Part shown: in pieces, positions 5,385-12,767 of the stretch
Layout of the letters: each line of letters begins with the position of its first letter
How positions within the stretch are numbered: the first letter of the stretch is position 1
From: an uncultured Porphyromonas sp.
GTDB taxonomy: Bacteria; Bacteroidota; Bacteroidia; Bacteroidales; Porphyromonadaceae
Assembly: GCA_900539765.1 (NCBI GenBank)
Contig: UQDF01000057.1
Location: 1-12,767, forward strand
Direction of reading: 5' to 3'
Length of the DNA: 12,767 nt
Translations under genes and position numbers: made by a program
The notes under the pieces: generated by a model
Seen by the model: only the letters and a program-made list of their open reading frames with translations
Databases searched by the model: none
Told to the model about the DNA's origin: nothing

Positions 5385-6896
5385 CTACTTGTTGAGCTCG
5401 ATGAGGCGATCGTTGAGATCGGCGTTGCTTCGTAGGCGGGGTATCTTGTGCTGTCCGCCGAGCTTGCCCTGCTCCTCGAGCCAGTCGTTGAAGAGTCCTC
5501 GCCGAGCAACCACCAGACGGGGCATCAAGAGTGCCATATCGGCATAGCGCTTTGCTTCGTAGTCGCTATTGAGCGTGCGGAGCTCTTGGTCTATGCGCTC
5601 GATGAAGTGGTCTGGATCGGCTGGTGGTGTATCAAACTCTACGACCCACTCGTGATAGCCATTGGCCGTCTCGAGGCAGAAGCGCGGTGCCACCGTGTAG
5701 TCGCGCACCGTGACGCCCATCTCCTGTGCGACGCGCGAGATGGCTGTGGTCGTGTTGTGGACCATCAGCTCCTCGCCAAAGGCATTGATAAAGCTCTGCG
5801 TACGTCCCGTGATGATGAACTTGTAGGGGTGCAGCTCGGTGAACATGACCGTGTCGCCGATGATGTAGCGGTAGAGCCCTCCGAGGGTGGAGATGACGAG
5901 CGCATAGTTGACTCCTTTCTGTACGTCGGCTAGCGGTATGGCTTGGCGGTCAGGTGCGTCAAACTGAGACATTGGGATGAACTCGTAGAAGATGCCGTAG
6001 TCCTGCATCAGAAGCATAGAGCTAGAGGTGGGGTCGTCCTGAACGCCAAAGAATCCCTCGCTCGCATTGTAGGTTTCGCGGTACTGCATCCGCTCGGACG
6101 GGATGACTTGATGGTAGCGCTCACGATACGGATCGAAGCTGATACCCCCGTGAAAGAAGACTTCGAGGTTAGGCCACACCTCTGAGAGGTTGTCCCGTCC
6201 TGTATACTCTAGGATCGCCATGATGGTCTCGAGCATCCAGCTCGGCACACCCGAGAGACTGCCCACATCTGCTGTCGCCACCTCCTGGACGATCTGTCGC
6301 ATCTTGGCGGTCCATTCGCTCATGAGGAGGGTCTTCTTCGAGGGAACGCGGTACATCTGTCCCAGGGCAGGCATGTTTTCCACCAATATGGCGGAGAGGT
6401 CGCCTGTGTGGGTGCCTGTGGCAAACTCAGTCGGCTTGTGGCTCCCCCCGATGACTAAGCTCTTGTGTCCGAAGAACTCGCTGTCGGGTCGTGTGTCTAG
6501 GTAAAGCCAAAGCGCATCTTTGGCTCCCTGATAATGGCAACTCTGCAGATGCAACCCAGGCACAGGAAGGTATTTGCTGCGCCCTCCTGAGGTGCCACTG
6601 GAGGTGGCGAACCAACGACAACTACCATTGATCAGCTGATTGCGCGCTCCCTGTAGCATACGTTCTACCCAGGGGCGCAGCTCTTCGTACTCGACGATGG
6701 GGACGATGCGCTGGTAGTCGCTGTAGGTGCGGATAGGCTCGCTCGTGAGGGACTGCTCGTAGGCGGTGCCACGTAGTACACGCATGATGCGCTTGAACTG
6801 GCGCATTTGGATAGCTTCGCTCTGCTTAGCGTACTGCTCGATGCTTTTGAGCCGGAGGTACATGAGGCGATAGATGGTTGCGGTCTTTTTGTCCAT
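5385..6896 (-). CDS. GH3 family acyl-adenylate-forming enzyme
   Basis: This 503-residue protein belongs to the GH3 family, named after plant auxin-responsive amido synthetases that activate a carboxylic acid with ATP and join it to an amino acid. All three adenylate-forming motifs are visible: SSGTSGGRSK (99-108, phosphate loop), YNASEGFF (276-283) and YRYIIGD (342-348). The C-terminal GKLGGQHKIPRL (477-488) is typical of the bacterial branch. Length is somewhat shorter than plant enzymes of about 600 residues but normal for bacterial ones. The substrate in Bacteroidota is not established to my knowledge. There is no signal peptide, so it is cytosolic. It starts 17 bp after the Plug gene stop and is probably transcribed with it, though a functional link to secretion is only inferred from position. 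Confidence 0.88.
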   Translation of the reverse strand: MDKKTATIYRLMYLRLKSIEQYAKQSEAIQMRQFKRIMRVLRGTAYEQSLTSEPIRTYSDYQRIVPIVEYEELRPWVERMLQGARNQLINGSCRWFATSSGTSGGRSKYLPVPGLHLQSCHYQGAKDALWLYLDTRPDSEFFGHKSLVIGGSHKPTEFATGTHTGDLSAILVENMPALGQMYRVPSKKTLLMSEWTAKMRQIVQEVATADVGSLSGVPSWMLETIMAILEYTGRDNLSEVWPNLEVFFHGGISFDPYRERYHQVIPSERMQYRETYNASEGFFGVQDDPTSSSMLLMQDYGIFYEFIPMSQFDAPDRQAIPLADVQKGVNYALVISTLGGLYRYIIGDTVMFTELHPYKFIITGRTQSFINAFGEELMVHNTTTAISRVAQEMGVTVRDYTVAPRFCLETANGYHEWVVEFDTPPADPDHFIERIDQELRTLNSDYEAKRYADMALLMPRLVVARRGLFNDWLEEQGKLGGQHKIPRLRSNADLNDRLIELNK

Positions 6897-6913
6897 AAGA
6901 TTTACAGCTTGAG

Positions 6914-8185
6914 TTACTCTACGGCTACTAGTTTCTGATAGCGTAGCATGGGGGAGGTGAGGTAGACGAGGGTTGTGTATTGGTTCTCTGTCTGGTAGTA
7001 GTCGCCCTCGATAGCGTTGCTGGCTAGGGGAGCGGGCGATGGCGATGTGCTGTATCGGTAGCTGACGTAGCCCCCCTTGACGAGGAGCGACAGCTCGAAG
7101 TAGCCTGTCTCGCGGTTGTAGCGCATCGTGCGCTGCTCCTTGGGCAGTGCATCGAAGGTGGCTCCCTCGATGAACGGGGTGCCATACCTGAGCGGGTCAT
7201 CCAGTGCCAGTCGCCAGGTGACGAGGTAGTAGTCTGTCATAGTCTCATCGTAGTACGGGTCGTAGTCTGTCTGGCGCACCTTGCGGTACCCATTGGCATC
7301 GGAGACCGTAATATAGCTACCATTCGTCGGGTGGTCTAGATAAAGGAAGGCGACAGGGGGCGTTTCCTGACTATTCAGGTGCTCCACGCCCATATTCGCC
7401 TCGTAGGGCGACAATATTTCGTAAGCGCGCCACTCATTGCCCGCTGCAAAGGTGGCTCCGTCATGCCCTCTGAAGGTGAGACGCCCAGGAGCGAGGGAGG
7501 TGGGGCGGGTGAGTCGCTGGTAGCGGGTGGAGGAGCCGTTTTGTCCGATAGTGACGAGTAGCTCCGTGAGCGGGTCGGTAGTCAGTGTGGAGGGAAAGGT
7601 TAGCTCTAGCTCCACTTGCTGAAAGCGAGAGTAGTTGCCCTGAGGTGTCGTCGGCACCACCTGCTGAGCGATCTCGGCGAGAGGCTCATAGAGGGCGAAA
7701 CTGGTGACGAAGATCGGCTCCTCTTGTAGCTCTTCGCACCAGGCGGTGAGGCGGTAATTGCCAGAGAGGAGCGGCTGTAGTACGGAGGCACCTCCGAGGC
7801 GCAGCTCGTAGTGACGGTAAGCGACGCTCGTAGCTTCCGAAGGTGCACTCTCATCCGTCTGCCAGCGCGCTCCGATCCATCCGTCGATGTATTCGCTAAG
7901 CGCCATACGGTCATTGACCTGCCAGTCAGCGTCGCACAGCTCCAGCAGGTAGTGGATACGGTGCGGGATAGGATCCTCGAGGTCAAAGCTCACCACGATC
8001 TCCTCACCGCTACTAGCCAAGCGAGCGATCGGGTAGGGTATAGCGATCGGCTCCCCGTCACGCCACACCTGACACTGTAGAGTCTGTACCTCTGTCGTAT
8101 AGATGTGATGCGGGAATATCTCTCCTCCCGAGAGCGAGCCAGCGAGGGCTAGGAGGAGCGAGCAAAGCGTCCATAGCTTATTCAT
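6914..8185 (-). CDS. Type IX secretion system Plug protein (DUF5103 family)
   Basis: This 423-residue exported protein fits the T9SS Plug family, formerly DUF5103. In Flavobacterium johnsoniae, Plug closes the periplasmic side of the giant outer-membrane SprA/Sov translocon pore when it is not loaded. A signal peptide is clear: MNKLW, a hydrophobic run to about residue 19, cleavage near SLSG-GEIF. The first domain shows the family pattern HHIYTTEVQTLQC (26-38), SFDL (66-69), HYLLELCDADWQ (78-89) and LSEYIDGW (96-103). A segment containing FLYLDHPTNGSYITVSDANG (280-299) and the later GYFELSLLVKGGYVSYRY (361-378) are further beta-rich parts of the family. It heads a unit with the GH3 gene and has a well-formed promoter directly before the start codon. 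The genome should therefore encode a T9SS elsewhere. Confidence 0.85.
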   Translation of the reverse strand: MNKLWTLCSLLLALAGSLSGGEIFPHHIYTTEVQTLQCQVWRDGEPIAIPYPIARLASSGEEIVVSFDLEDPIPHRIHYLLELCDADWQVNDRMALSEYIDGWIGARWQTDESAPSEATSVAYRHYELRLGGASVLQPLLSGNYRLTAWCEELQEEPIFVTSFALYEPLAEIAQQVVPTTPQGNYSRFQQVELELTFPSTLTTDPLTELLVTIGQNGSSTRYQRLTRPTSLAPGRLTFRGHDGATFAAGNEWRAYEILSPYEANMGVEHLNSQETPPVAFLYLDHPTNGSYITVSDANGYRKVRQTDYDPYYDETMTDYYLVTWRLALDDPLRYGTPFIEGATFDALPKEQRTMRYNRETGYFELSLLVKGGYVSYRYSTSPSPAPLASNAIEGDYYQTENQYTTLVYLTSPMLRYQKLVAVE

Positions 8186-8190
8186 CGTCC

Positions 8191-8221
8191 CAAAGTTACT
8201 GATCTTTGATGGAATGACAAA
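8191..8221 (-). promoter_or_regulatory. Promoter of the Plug-GH3 unit
   Basis: On the minus strand, TTTG (complement of 8218-8221) is followed after exactly 19 bp by TAACTTTG (complement of 8191-8198), matching the Bacteroidota sigma-ABfr consensus TTTG-N19-TAnnTTTG. The box ends only 5 bp from the ATG at 8185, so transcription should begin at or within a few bases of the start codon, giving a leaderless or nearly leaderless mRNA. Confidence 0.75.
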
Positions 8222-8267
8222 GAGTCCACCACTGCACTAGACTCCGCAACCCTTACGAGTAACCCGC

Positions 8268-8349
8268 TGTAGGGGCGGACCGATGTGTCCGCCCGTCCTC
8301 ATCGGAGCGCAGTATGCCTTGTGGGCGGACACGCAGGTCCGCCCCTACA
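8268..8349. repeat. REP-like large inverted repeat
   Basis: Arms of 27 nt (8268-8294 and 8323-8349) are inverted copies that differ only at three adjacent positions (8282-8284 versus 8333-8335). Each arm contains GTAGGGGCGGACC and GTGTCCGCCC, which are themselves partly self-complementary. The loop is 28 nt. The form resembles the GTAGGGGCG-type repetitive extragenic palindromes seen in many bacteria. It lies between two minus-strand units, 73 bp or more from either gene. Readable frames through it give Arg-rich peptides such as GADLRVRPQ, an artefact common to such repeats. The rest of the 8186-8562 gap holds only the promoter and terminator listed separately. Confidence 0.85.
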
Positions 8350-8475
8350 CGGGACCACATCAACATGACAAGTTCATCCATTAGACGCTGTAACTCTAGT
8401 ATTCGCTTTCTAAGTTCAAATGCAAGCAAAGGGTTATTCGTAGTATTTGCGTAATTGACTCGTGAGCGCACAAAC

Positions 8476-8520
8476 AAAAAGGAGACAGACACCCCACGCG
8501 TGAGTATCTGTCTCCTTTTT
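8476..8520 (-). terminator. Terminator after the TPR protein gene
   Basis: A perfect 14-bp stem pairs 8476-8489 with 8507-8520 around a 17-nt loop. On the minus strand the stem ends in CTCCTTTTTG followed by TTTG, a good U tract. It lies about 43 bp beyond the stop of the TPR gene and probably ends the gyrA-tprA transcript. Confidence 0.88.
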
Positions 8521-8562
8521 GTCTAGTGTCGCTTAGCTCGAGGCTAGCGAGTCTCTCTGCGA

Positions 8563-9765
8563 TTAGTTGCCGTGAGCAGCTTGGATCTCCTCGTACTTAG
8601 CGTTGTCGCCCAGTGCGTAGTAGATATTACCGAGTAGATAGTAAGACGCATCTGGGTTGATGCTGTAAGCTTTCTCGAGGTAGGGGAGAGCCTTGTTGAG
8701 TAGAGCTTTGCGCTTCTCCTGCGCAGCAGCCATACCGCCTTCCTCCTTGTCAGAGACCTCTACCGCCTTATTGTAGTAGATACGTCCGATGTTACAGAGT
8801 GACTCGACATAGTTGGGATCTACCTCTAGTGCTTTGCTAAACCACTTGATAGCTTCCTCCTCATTGCTCTCCTCGTAGAGCTTACCCATCACGTCATAGA
8901 GCTGGGGGTTCTCGGGGTTGAGTTCGATAGCCTGAGTGAGGAAAGCGCGTGCCTCGTCATACTTGTTCTGTACGATGTAAGTATTGATCAGGTTGACAGA
9001 GTAGTATGGCTCCTTGGGGAAGAGCTTGAGACCCTCACGCATCGTCGTGATGTAGTTGGCTGTGTCGCCCTCCTCGATGTAAGTCTGAGCGAGGATCTGG
9101 TAGACCTCGTTTTGGCGATAGCCGTTGCCCTTGAGTTCCTCACCATACTGGATGGCGAGTTGCTTGTCGCCAGCCTGATAAGCTGTGATGATAGCAAAGA
9201 AGTCCACCATCATTGAGTTGGAGTCTGGCTGAGCGATCTTGTCACCCTCGAATAGAGGTGAGCGCTTGATCTCTCTAAAAGCCTGGAATGCCTTGAGTGC
9301 ATTCTTGAAGTCTTTCTGCTCCATATAGTATCCTCCCGCATTGATGTAGTAAAGGAGGTTGTCCTCGTAAGCCTTAGAGATCTTCTTCTCAAACTTAGGG
9401 CGTACCTTGCCCTTGTCGTTGGGCTGGTGATCTATCTCGTAGGTCTTCTGGTAGTACTCGTGCATAGCGAGTAGAGCTTTGTACATATTGGGGAGGTCTT
9501 GAGGCTCACCCTTGAGGCTCTTTTGGTTCTCGCCTGTGAAAGCACGCTCCTCGATCAGTCCTGCTGTGTACCATGTCTTGGGGTCGTCCTTTGTCTCAGG
9601 GTTTTCAATAGCCTGCTGGATTAGGTTACGAGCCTCTGGATAGTTGGGCTTGCTGCCATCAGATAAGCGGTCAGCGCCTCTGACATTTGAGGTCTGTGCG
9701 CATCCGAATGTTAGTGCACTCATCAGCACGAGTAGCACTAGGGTTACTTTGCGTGTTGTTTTCAT
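8563..9765 (-). CDS. tprA: Exported TPR-repeat protein, TprA-like
   Basis: This 400-residue protein has an export signal (MKTTRKVTLVLLVLMSALTFGCAQ). The Cys22 after FG could be a lipidation site, but the preceding residues are a poor lipobox, so ordinary signal cleavage is also possible. The mature part is helical and carries several tetratricopeptide repeats. Clear ones are around 137-170 (YYINAGGYYMEQKDFKNALKAF), 253-286 (YYSVNLINTYIVQNKYDEARAF), 287-319 (NPQLYDVMGKLYEESNEEEAI), 320-334 (ESLCNIGRIYYNKA) and 357-389 (LNKALPYLEKAY). TPRs serve protein-protein binding, here in the periplasm or at a membrane. It lies 61 bp downstream of gyrA with no terminator between. From memory, P. gingivalis has the same order, gyrA next to tprA (PG1385), a TPR protein tied to virulence. 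The symbol rests on that synteny and general likeness. Confidence 0.8.
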   Translation of the reverse strand: MKTTRKVTLVLLVLMSALTFGCAQTSNVRGADRLSDGSKPNYPEARNLIQQAIENPETKDDPKTWYTAGLIEERAFTGENQKSLKGEPQDLPNMYKALLAMHEYYQKTYEIDHQPNDKGKVRPKFEKKISKAYEDNLLYYINAGGYYMEQKDFKNALKAFQAFREIKRSPLFEGDKIAQPDSNSMMVDFFAIITAYQAGDKQLAIQYGEELKGNGYRQNEVYQILAQTYIEEGDTANYITTMREGLKLFPKEPYYSVNLINTYIVQNKYDEARAFLTQAIELNPENPQLYDVMGKLYEESNEEEAIKWFSKALEVDPNYVESLCNIGRIYYNKAVEVSDKEEGGMAAAQEKRKALLNKALPYLEKAYSINPDASYYLLGNIYYALGDNAKYEEIQAAHGN

Positions 9766-9826
9766 ATTTAAAGTAGATGTTACTGGTTTATAATCTAGTT
9801 CTCTTGTAGTGTCTAGCTAGTGAAGC

Positions 9827-12409
9827 CTACTCTTGATCATCATTGACCTCTAGCTCGTCGTCTGGGTCTGATCCTAGCATATCCTCCTCCTGAGGAACAA
9901 ACTCCGAGGGGTCGTCTAGGTCAGCCTCATCGAGCAGCTCTGGCTCCTCTTCCTCAGCTACTACATTACATATAGATGCAATTTCGTCCGAACGTTTATT
10001 GAGGTCGATCATCTTGACCCCCTGAGTAGCGCGTCCCATGACACGTACTTGCTCCATAGAGAGACGGATAGCGACGCCACTCTTATTGATGATCATAATG
10101 TTGTCGTCATCCTCTACGGCACGGATATCGATGAGCTGACCAGTCTTGTCGGTCACGTTGATCGTCTTGACACCCTTGGCGCCACGCTTGGTGATGCGGT
10201 AGTCGTCGATGAGCGAACGCTTGCCATAGCCCTTCTCGCTGATGACGAGGATGGTCTCGTCGCTGTTTTTCAAGCGATGTACGACCATGCCGACTACCTT
10301 ATCGTCGGGATCGTCATCGAGACGGATGCCTCGTACGCCTGTTGCTGTGCGTCCCATAGGACGTACCTCCTGCTCGTTAAAGCGGACACAGCGTCCATTG
10401 CGGTTAGCTAGGAATATCTCGCAGTTACCATTCGAGAGAGCCACCGAGACGACCTGATCATCGTCACGCAGATTGATCGCACGGACACCCGTCTTGCGTG
10501 GGTTGGCGTAGTGGGCTAGGAGCGTCTTCTTGATCAAGCCCTGCTCAGTGGCGAAAACAAGGTAGTGTGTATTGACAAACTCCTCGTCGGTTGTCAAGTT
10601 CTTGATACGTAGGAAAGCCGTGACACGATTCTCCTCGTCTAGATCTAGGAGGTTCTGAATATGTCTGCCCTTAGAACTCTTGGAGCCCTCAGGTATCTCA
10701 AAGACTCTGAGCCAGTAGACACGTCCCGTAGCGGTAAAGAGCATCATCGTGGCGTGCATCGTCGCCGAGTAGATGTACTCGACAAAGTCCTCGTCACGAC
10801 TATCGGCACCCTTGACACCGACACCGCCACGCGTCTGCGTGCGGAACTCCGAGAGAGGCGTACGCTTGATATATCCTAGGTGAGATATGGTGATCACCAT
10901 ATCCTCATCGGCGTAGAAGTCCTCGGGGTTCAAGTCTTCCGAAGCATATACGATCTCCGAGCGACGCTCATCGCCATACTTGTCGATGATCTCACGGCAC
11001 TCCTCCTGTATCAGCTCCATACGCATATTGATATCACTGAGGAAGAGATTTAGGTAGTCGATACGCTCCTTGAGCTCGTTGTACTCATGCTGTAGCTTGT
11101 CAATATCTAGCTTCGTGAGCTGTCGCAGACGCATATCGACGATAGCACGGGCCTGTAGCTCCGAGAGGTTGAACGCCTCCATCAGTCGGTTCATCGCCTC
11201 GCGTGTCTCCTCACTAGAGCGGATGATGCGTATGACCTCGTCAATGTGATCTACCGCAATGATCAAGCCCTCCAAGATGTGGATACGCTCTTGCGCCTTG
11301 CGAAGCTCGTACTGCGCACGACGTGTCACCACCTCGTGGCGGTGATCGACGAAGTGTCCGATAAGGTCCTTAAGGTTGAGCAGACGAGGACGACCGTGAA
11401 CTAGCGCGATGTTATTGACACTAAAGTAGCTCTCTAGGTCGGAGTACTTATATAAGTAGTTGAGTACGACGCCAGCGTTGGCATCCTTCTTTATATCTAT
11501 GACAATGCGGATACCCTTATTGCTCGACTCGTCAGAGATGTCGCTGATGCCGTCGATCTTCTTCTCGTTGACTAGCTGGGCAATCTTAGCGACCATATCG
11601 CTCTTGCGTACCTGATAGGGTATCTCACGGATGATGATCCGCTCGTGGTTGTTGTGCTCCTCTATGTCTGCCTTGCCACGTATCACGATACGTCCGCGGC
11701 CTGTGTGAAAGGCCTCTTTGACCCCCTCATAGCCGTAGATGACACCGCCTGTGGGGAAGTCTGGCGCCTTGACATACTGCATCAGCTCATCGACCGTGAT
11801 CTCGCCACGCGCATCGATGTAAGCAATACAAGCATTGAGCGTCTCAGTGAGGTTGTGCGGAGCCATATTGGTCGCCATACCGACAGCGATACCAGCAGCC
11901 CCATTGATCAGGAGGTTAGGAATGCGACAGGGTAGTACAGTGGGCTCCTTAAAGTCTCCGTCGAAGTTGTCCTGAAAGTCCACCGTCTCCATATCAATAT
12001 CCCGGAGCATCTCCTGGGCAAACTGATTGAGCCTCGACTCGGTGTAACGCATCGCAGCGGGTGAGTCCCCATCGATAGAGCCAAAGTTACCCTGTCCCTG
12101 TATGAGCGGGTAACGCATATTCCAGCCCTGTGCGAGACGTACCAATGTATTATATACGGAGCTGTCGCCATGGGGGTGATACTTACCTAATATATCACCG
12201 ACGGCGCGAGCACACTTGCGGGTAGGATTATTGTAGGTATTGCCACTCTCGTTCATCGAGTAGAGTACACGTCGATGCACTGGCTTGAGGCCGTCACGCA
12301 CATCGGGGAGTGCACGAGAGACGATGACAGACATTGAGTAGTCAATGTAAGAGGTCTTCATCTCGTCCTCAATATCCACTGGGATAATCCTATCTATACT
12401 ATCTTCCAT
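9827..12409 (-). CDS. gyrA: DNA gyrase subunit A
   Basis: This 860-residue protein is the breakage-reunion subunit of the A2B2 gyrase that introduces negative supercoils using ATP. The winged-helix region has GKYHPHGDSSVYNT (75-88) and the catalytic tyrosine is Tyr122 in AAMRYTE, numbered as in E. coli. The tower and coiled-coil region follows (about 340-490). A GyrA box, QTRGGVGVKG (525-534), starts the beta-pinwheel C-terminal domain, whose blades repeat as GVRAINL (641), GVRGIRL (691), GVKTINV (747) and GVKMIDL (797). The GyrA box separates it from ParC. The tail (819-860) is strongly acidic. Residue 83 is Ser but residue 87 is Asn (codon AAT, complement of 12149-12151), where E. coli has Asp. 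Length is normal. It is probably transcribed together with tprA. Confidence 0.97.
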   Translation of the reverse strand: MEDSIDRIIPVDIEDEMKTSYIDYSMSVIVSRALPDVRDGLKPVHRRVLYSMNESGNTYNNPTRKCARAVGDILGKYHPHGDSSVYNTLVRLAQGWNMRYPLIQGQGNFGSIDGDSPAAMRYTESRLNQFAQEMLRDIDMETVDFQDNFDGDFKEPTVLPCRIPNLLINGAAGIAVGMATNMAPHNLTETLNACIAYIDARGEITVDELMQYVKAPDFPTGGVIYGYEGVKEAFHTGRGRIVIRGKADIEEHNNHERIIIREIPYQVRKSDMVAKIAQLVNEKKIDGISDISDESSNKGIRIVIDIKKDANAGVVLNYLYKYSDLESYFSVNNIALVHGRPRLLNLKDLIGHFVDHRHEVVTRRAQYELRKAQERIHILEGLIIAVDHIDEVIRIIRSSEETREAMNRLMEAFNLSELQARAIVDMRLRQLTKLDIDKLQHEYNELKERIDYLNLFLSDINMRMELIQEECREIIDKYGDERRSEIVYASEDLNPEDFYADEDMVITISHLGYIKRTPLSEFRTQTRGGVGVKGADSRDEDFVEYIYSATMHATMMLFTATGRVYWLRVFEIPEGSKSSKGRHIQNLLDLDEENRVTAFLRIKNLTTDEEFVNTHYLVFATEQGLIKKTLLAHYANPRKTGVRAINLRDDDQVVSVALSNGNCEIFLANRNGRCVRFNEQEVRPMGRTATGVRGIRLDDDPDDKVVGMVVHRLKNSDETILVISEKGYGKRSLIDDYRITKRGAKGVKTINVTDKTGQLIDIRAVEDDDNIMIINKSGVAIRLSMEQVRVMGRATQGVKMIDLNKRSDEIASICNVVAEEEEPELLDEADLDDPSEFVPQEEDMLGSDPDDELEVNDDQE

Positions 12410-12657
12410 AGAGTCTTTTGTGTTTTATTCGCTTGGTCGTAGAGGCTGGTAGACGAGACTCCGAGAGAAGTGTCCCCAAGTTGTCCACCCTCACCCAGCA
12501 GGTGCCACTCATCGAGCTGATAGCTCTTAGAGAGAGCTCTACTTTCAGATGGCTAAGTTACGAAAAATATCTCTATTCGATTAAGATCCGCTGTGGAGTT
12601 GGGCAGGGCTGACGCTTAATTAAATGCCCCTTTGACGTTTTGATGCCTTTTTATTCG
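12410..12657 (-). promoter_or_regulatory. gyrA upstream region with alternative small hairpins
   Basis: No gene is present; the one plus-strand frame at 12418-12612 resembles nothing. A near-match to the -7 box (TAACTTAG, complement of 12553-12560, one mismatch) could start gyrA transcription with a leader of about 140 nt, but no -33 TTTG accompanies it. Within that leader, two overlapping stems are possible: GAGCT-GAT-AGCTC (12514-12526) and AGCTCT-N5-AGAGCT (12522-12538). They share bases and cannot form together. They may be chance or part of a supercoiling- or translation-linked control. Confidence 0.25.
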
Positions 12658-12723
12658 ATAGCCACGTGGAGAATCGTAAATCCCCACGTGGGGAAGAAAT
12701 ATTTTTCACGTGGTGTCTTACCC
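12658..12723. repeat. Three-unit 22-bp array centred on CACGTG
   Basis: CACGTG occurs at 12663, 12685 and 12707, an exact 22-bp period. The middle copy is the centre of a 14-bp perfect palindrome, TCCCCACGTGGGGA (12681-12694). The first is CCACGTGG, and the third keeps only CACGTG plus GG. Spacer sequences differ and are AT-rich. The array lies about 250 bp upstream of the gyrA start and may belong to the region between gyrA and a gene beyond the window. It has the same period as the arrays at 133 and 5235 but a different sequence. Confidence 0.85.
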
Positions 12724-12767
12724 TGAAAAAAGTTGACTCGTAAGAAATATAACTATGAGTACAATGA

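Noticed and set aside
5448..5933. Plus-strand frame of 161 codons
   Set aside because: It is antisense to the GH3 gene with intact motifs.
8253..8492. Minus-strand frame of 79 codons
   Set aside because: It starts inside the terminator hairpin and ends in the REP-like repeat, whose translation (GADLRVRP) is a familiar artefact. The middle is not recognisable.
9827..12409. ParC (topoisomerase IV subunit A) instead of GyrA
   Set aside because: A GyrA box (QTRGGVGVKG) and a full set of pinwheel repeats plus an acidic tail support GyrA.
12418..12612. Plus-strand frame of 64 codons upstream of gyrA
   Set aside because: The translation has low similarity to anything known and covers the likely gyrA leader; no promoter or start signal supports it.

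Overview
The window comes from a Bacteroidota chromosome, most likely Porphyromonas or a close relative. Four things point there: a type IX secretion Plug protein, promoters of the TTTG-N19-TAnnTTTG type, two IntDOT-like tyrosine recombinases, and a gyrA-tprA gene pair that I remember from P. gingivalis. The genus is an inference from memory, not from a search.

Left part (about 1-5230) looks like accessory or integrated DNA. An array of four 22-bp repeats (133-220) precedes an HU-related DNA-binding protein gene (331-816). Next comes a compact plus-strand cassette of a DJ-1/PfpI-family protein, a SRPBCC ligand-binding-fold protein and a two-fold AbrB-like protein of unknown role (938-2459). 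The cassette ends in a strong 12-bp-stem terminator. Converging on it from the right are two tandem tyrosine recombinase genes (2511-4924, minus strand, 5 bp apart). Upstream of the recombinases is a tight cluster of GTTACC/GGTAAC hexamers. No element ends, conjugation genes or att duplications were identified, so the element's borders are unknown.

Right part (about 5235-12767) looks like core chromosome, all on the minus strand. gyrA (DNA gyrase subunit A) is followed by a secreted TPR protein (tprA-like), which ends at a strong terminator. A REP-like inverted repeat lies between that unit and the next. The next unit starts at a well-formed promoter abutting the start codon and encodes the T9SS Plug protein and a GH3-family enzyme, ending at another terminator.

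The most unusual feature is a shared architecture of intergenic repeats. Three unrelated arrays (133-220, 5235-5322 and 12658-12723) all have an exact 22-bp period. The first two can each be read as a 16-bp dyad (5-N6-5) plus a 6-bp spacer. The third has a palindromic CACGTG centre on the same period. The sequences differ completely between arrays, but the geometry is the same, and one unit in the second array carries compensatory changes in both arms. This looks like a family of operator-like or hairpin-array elements worth a genome-wide search.
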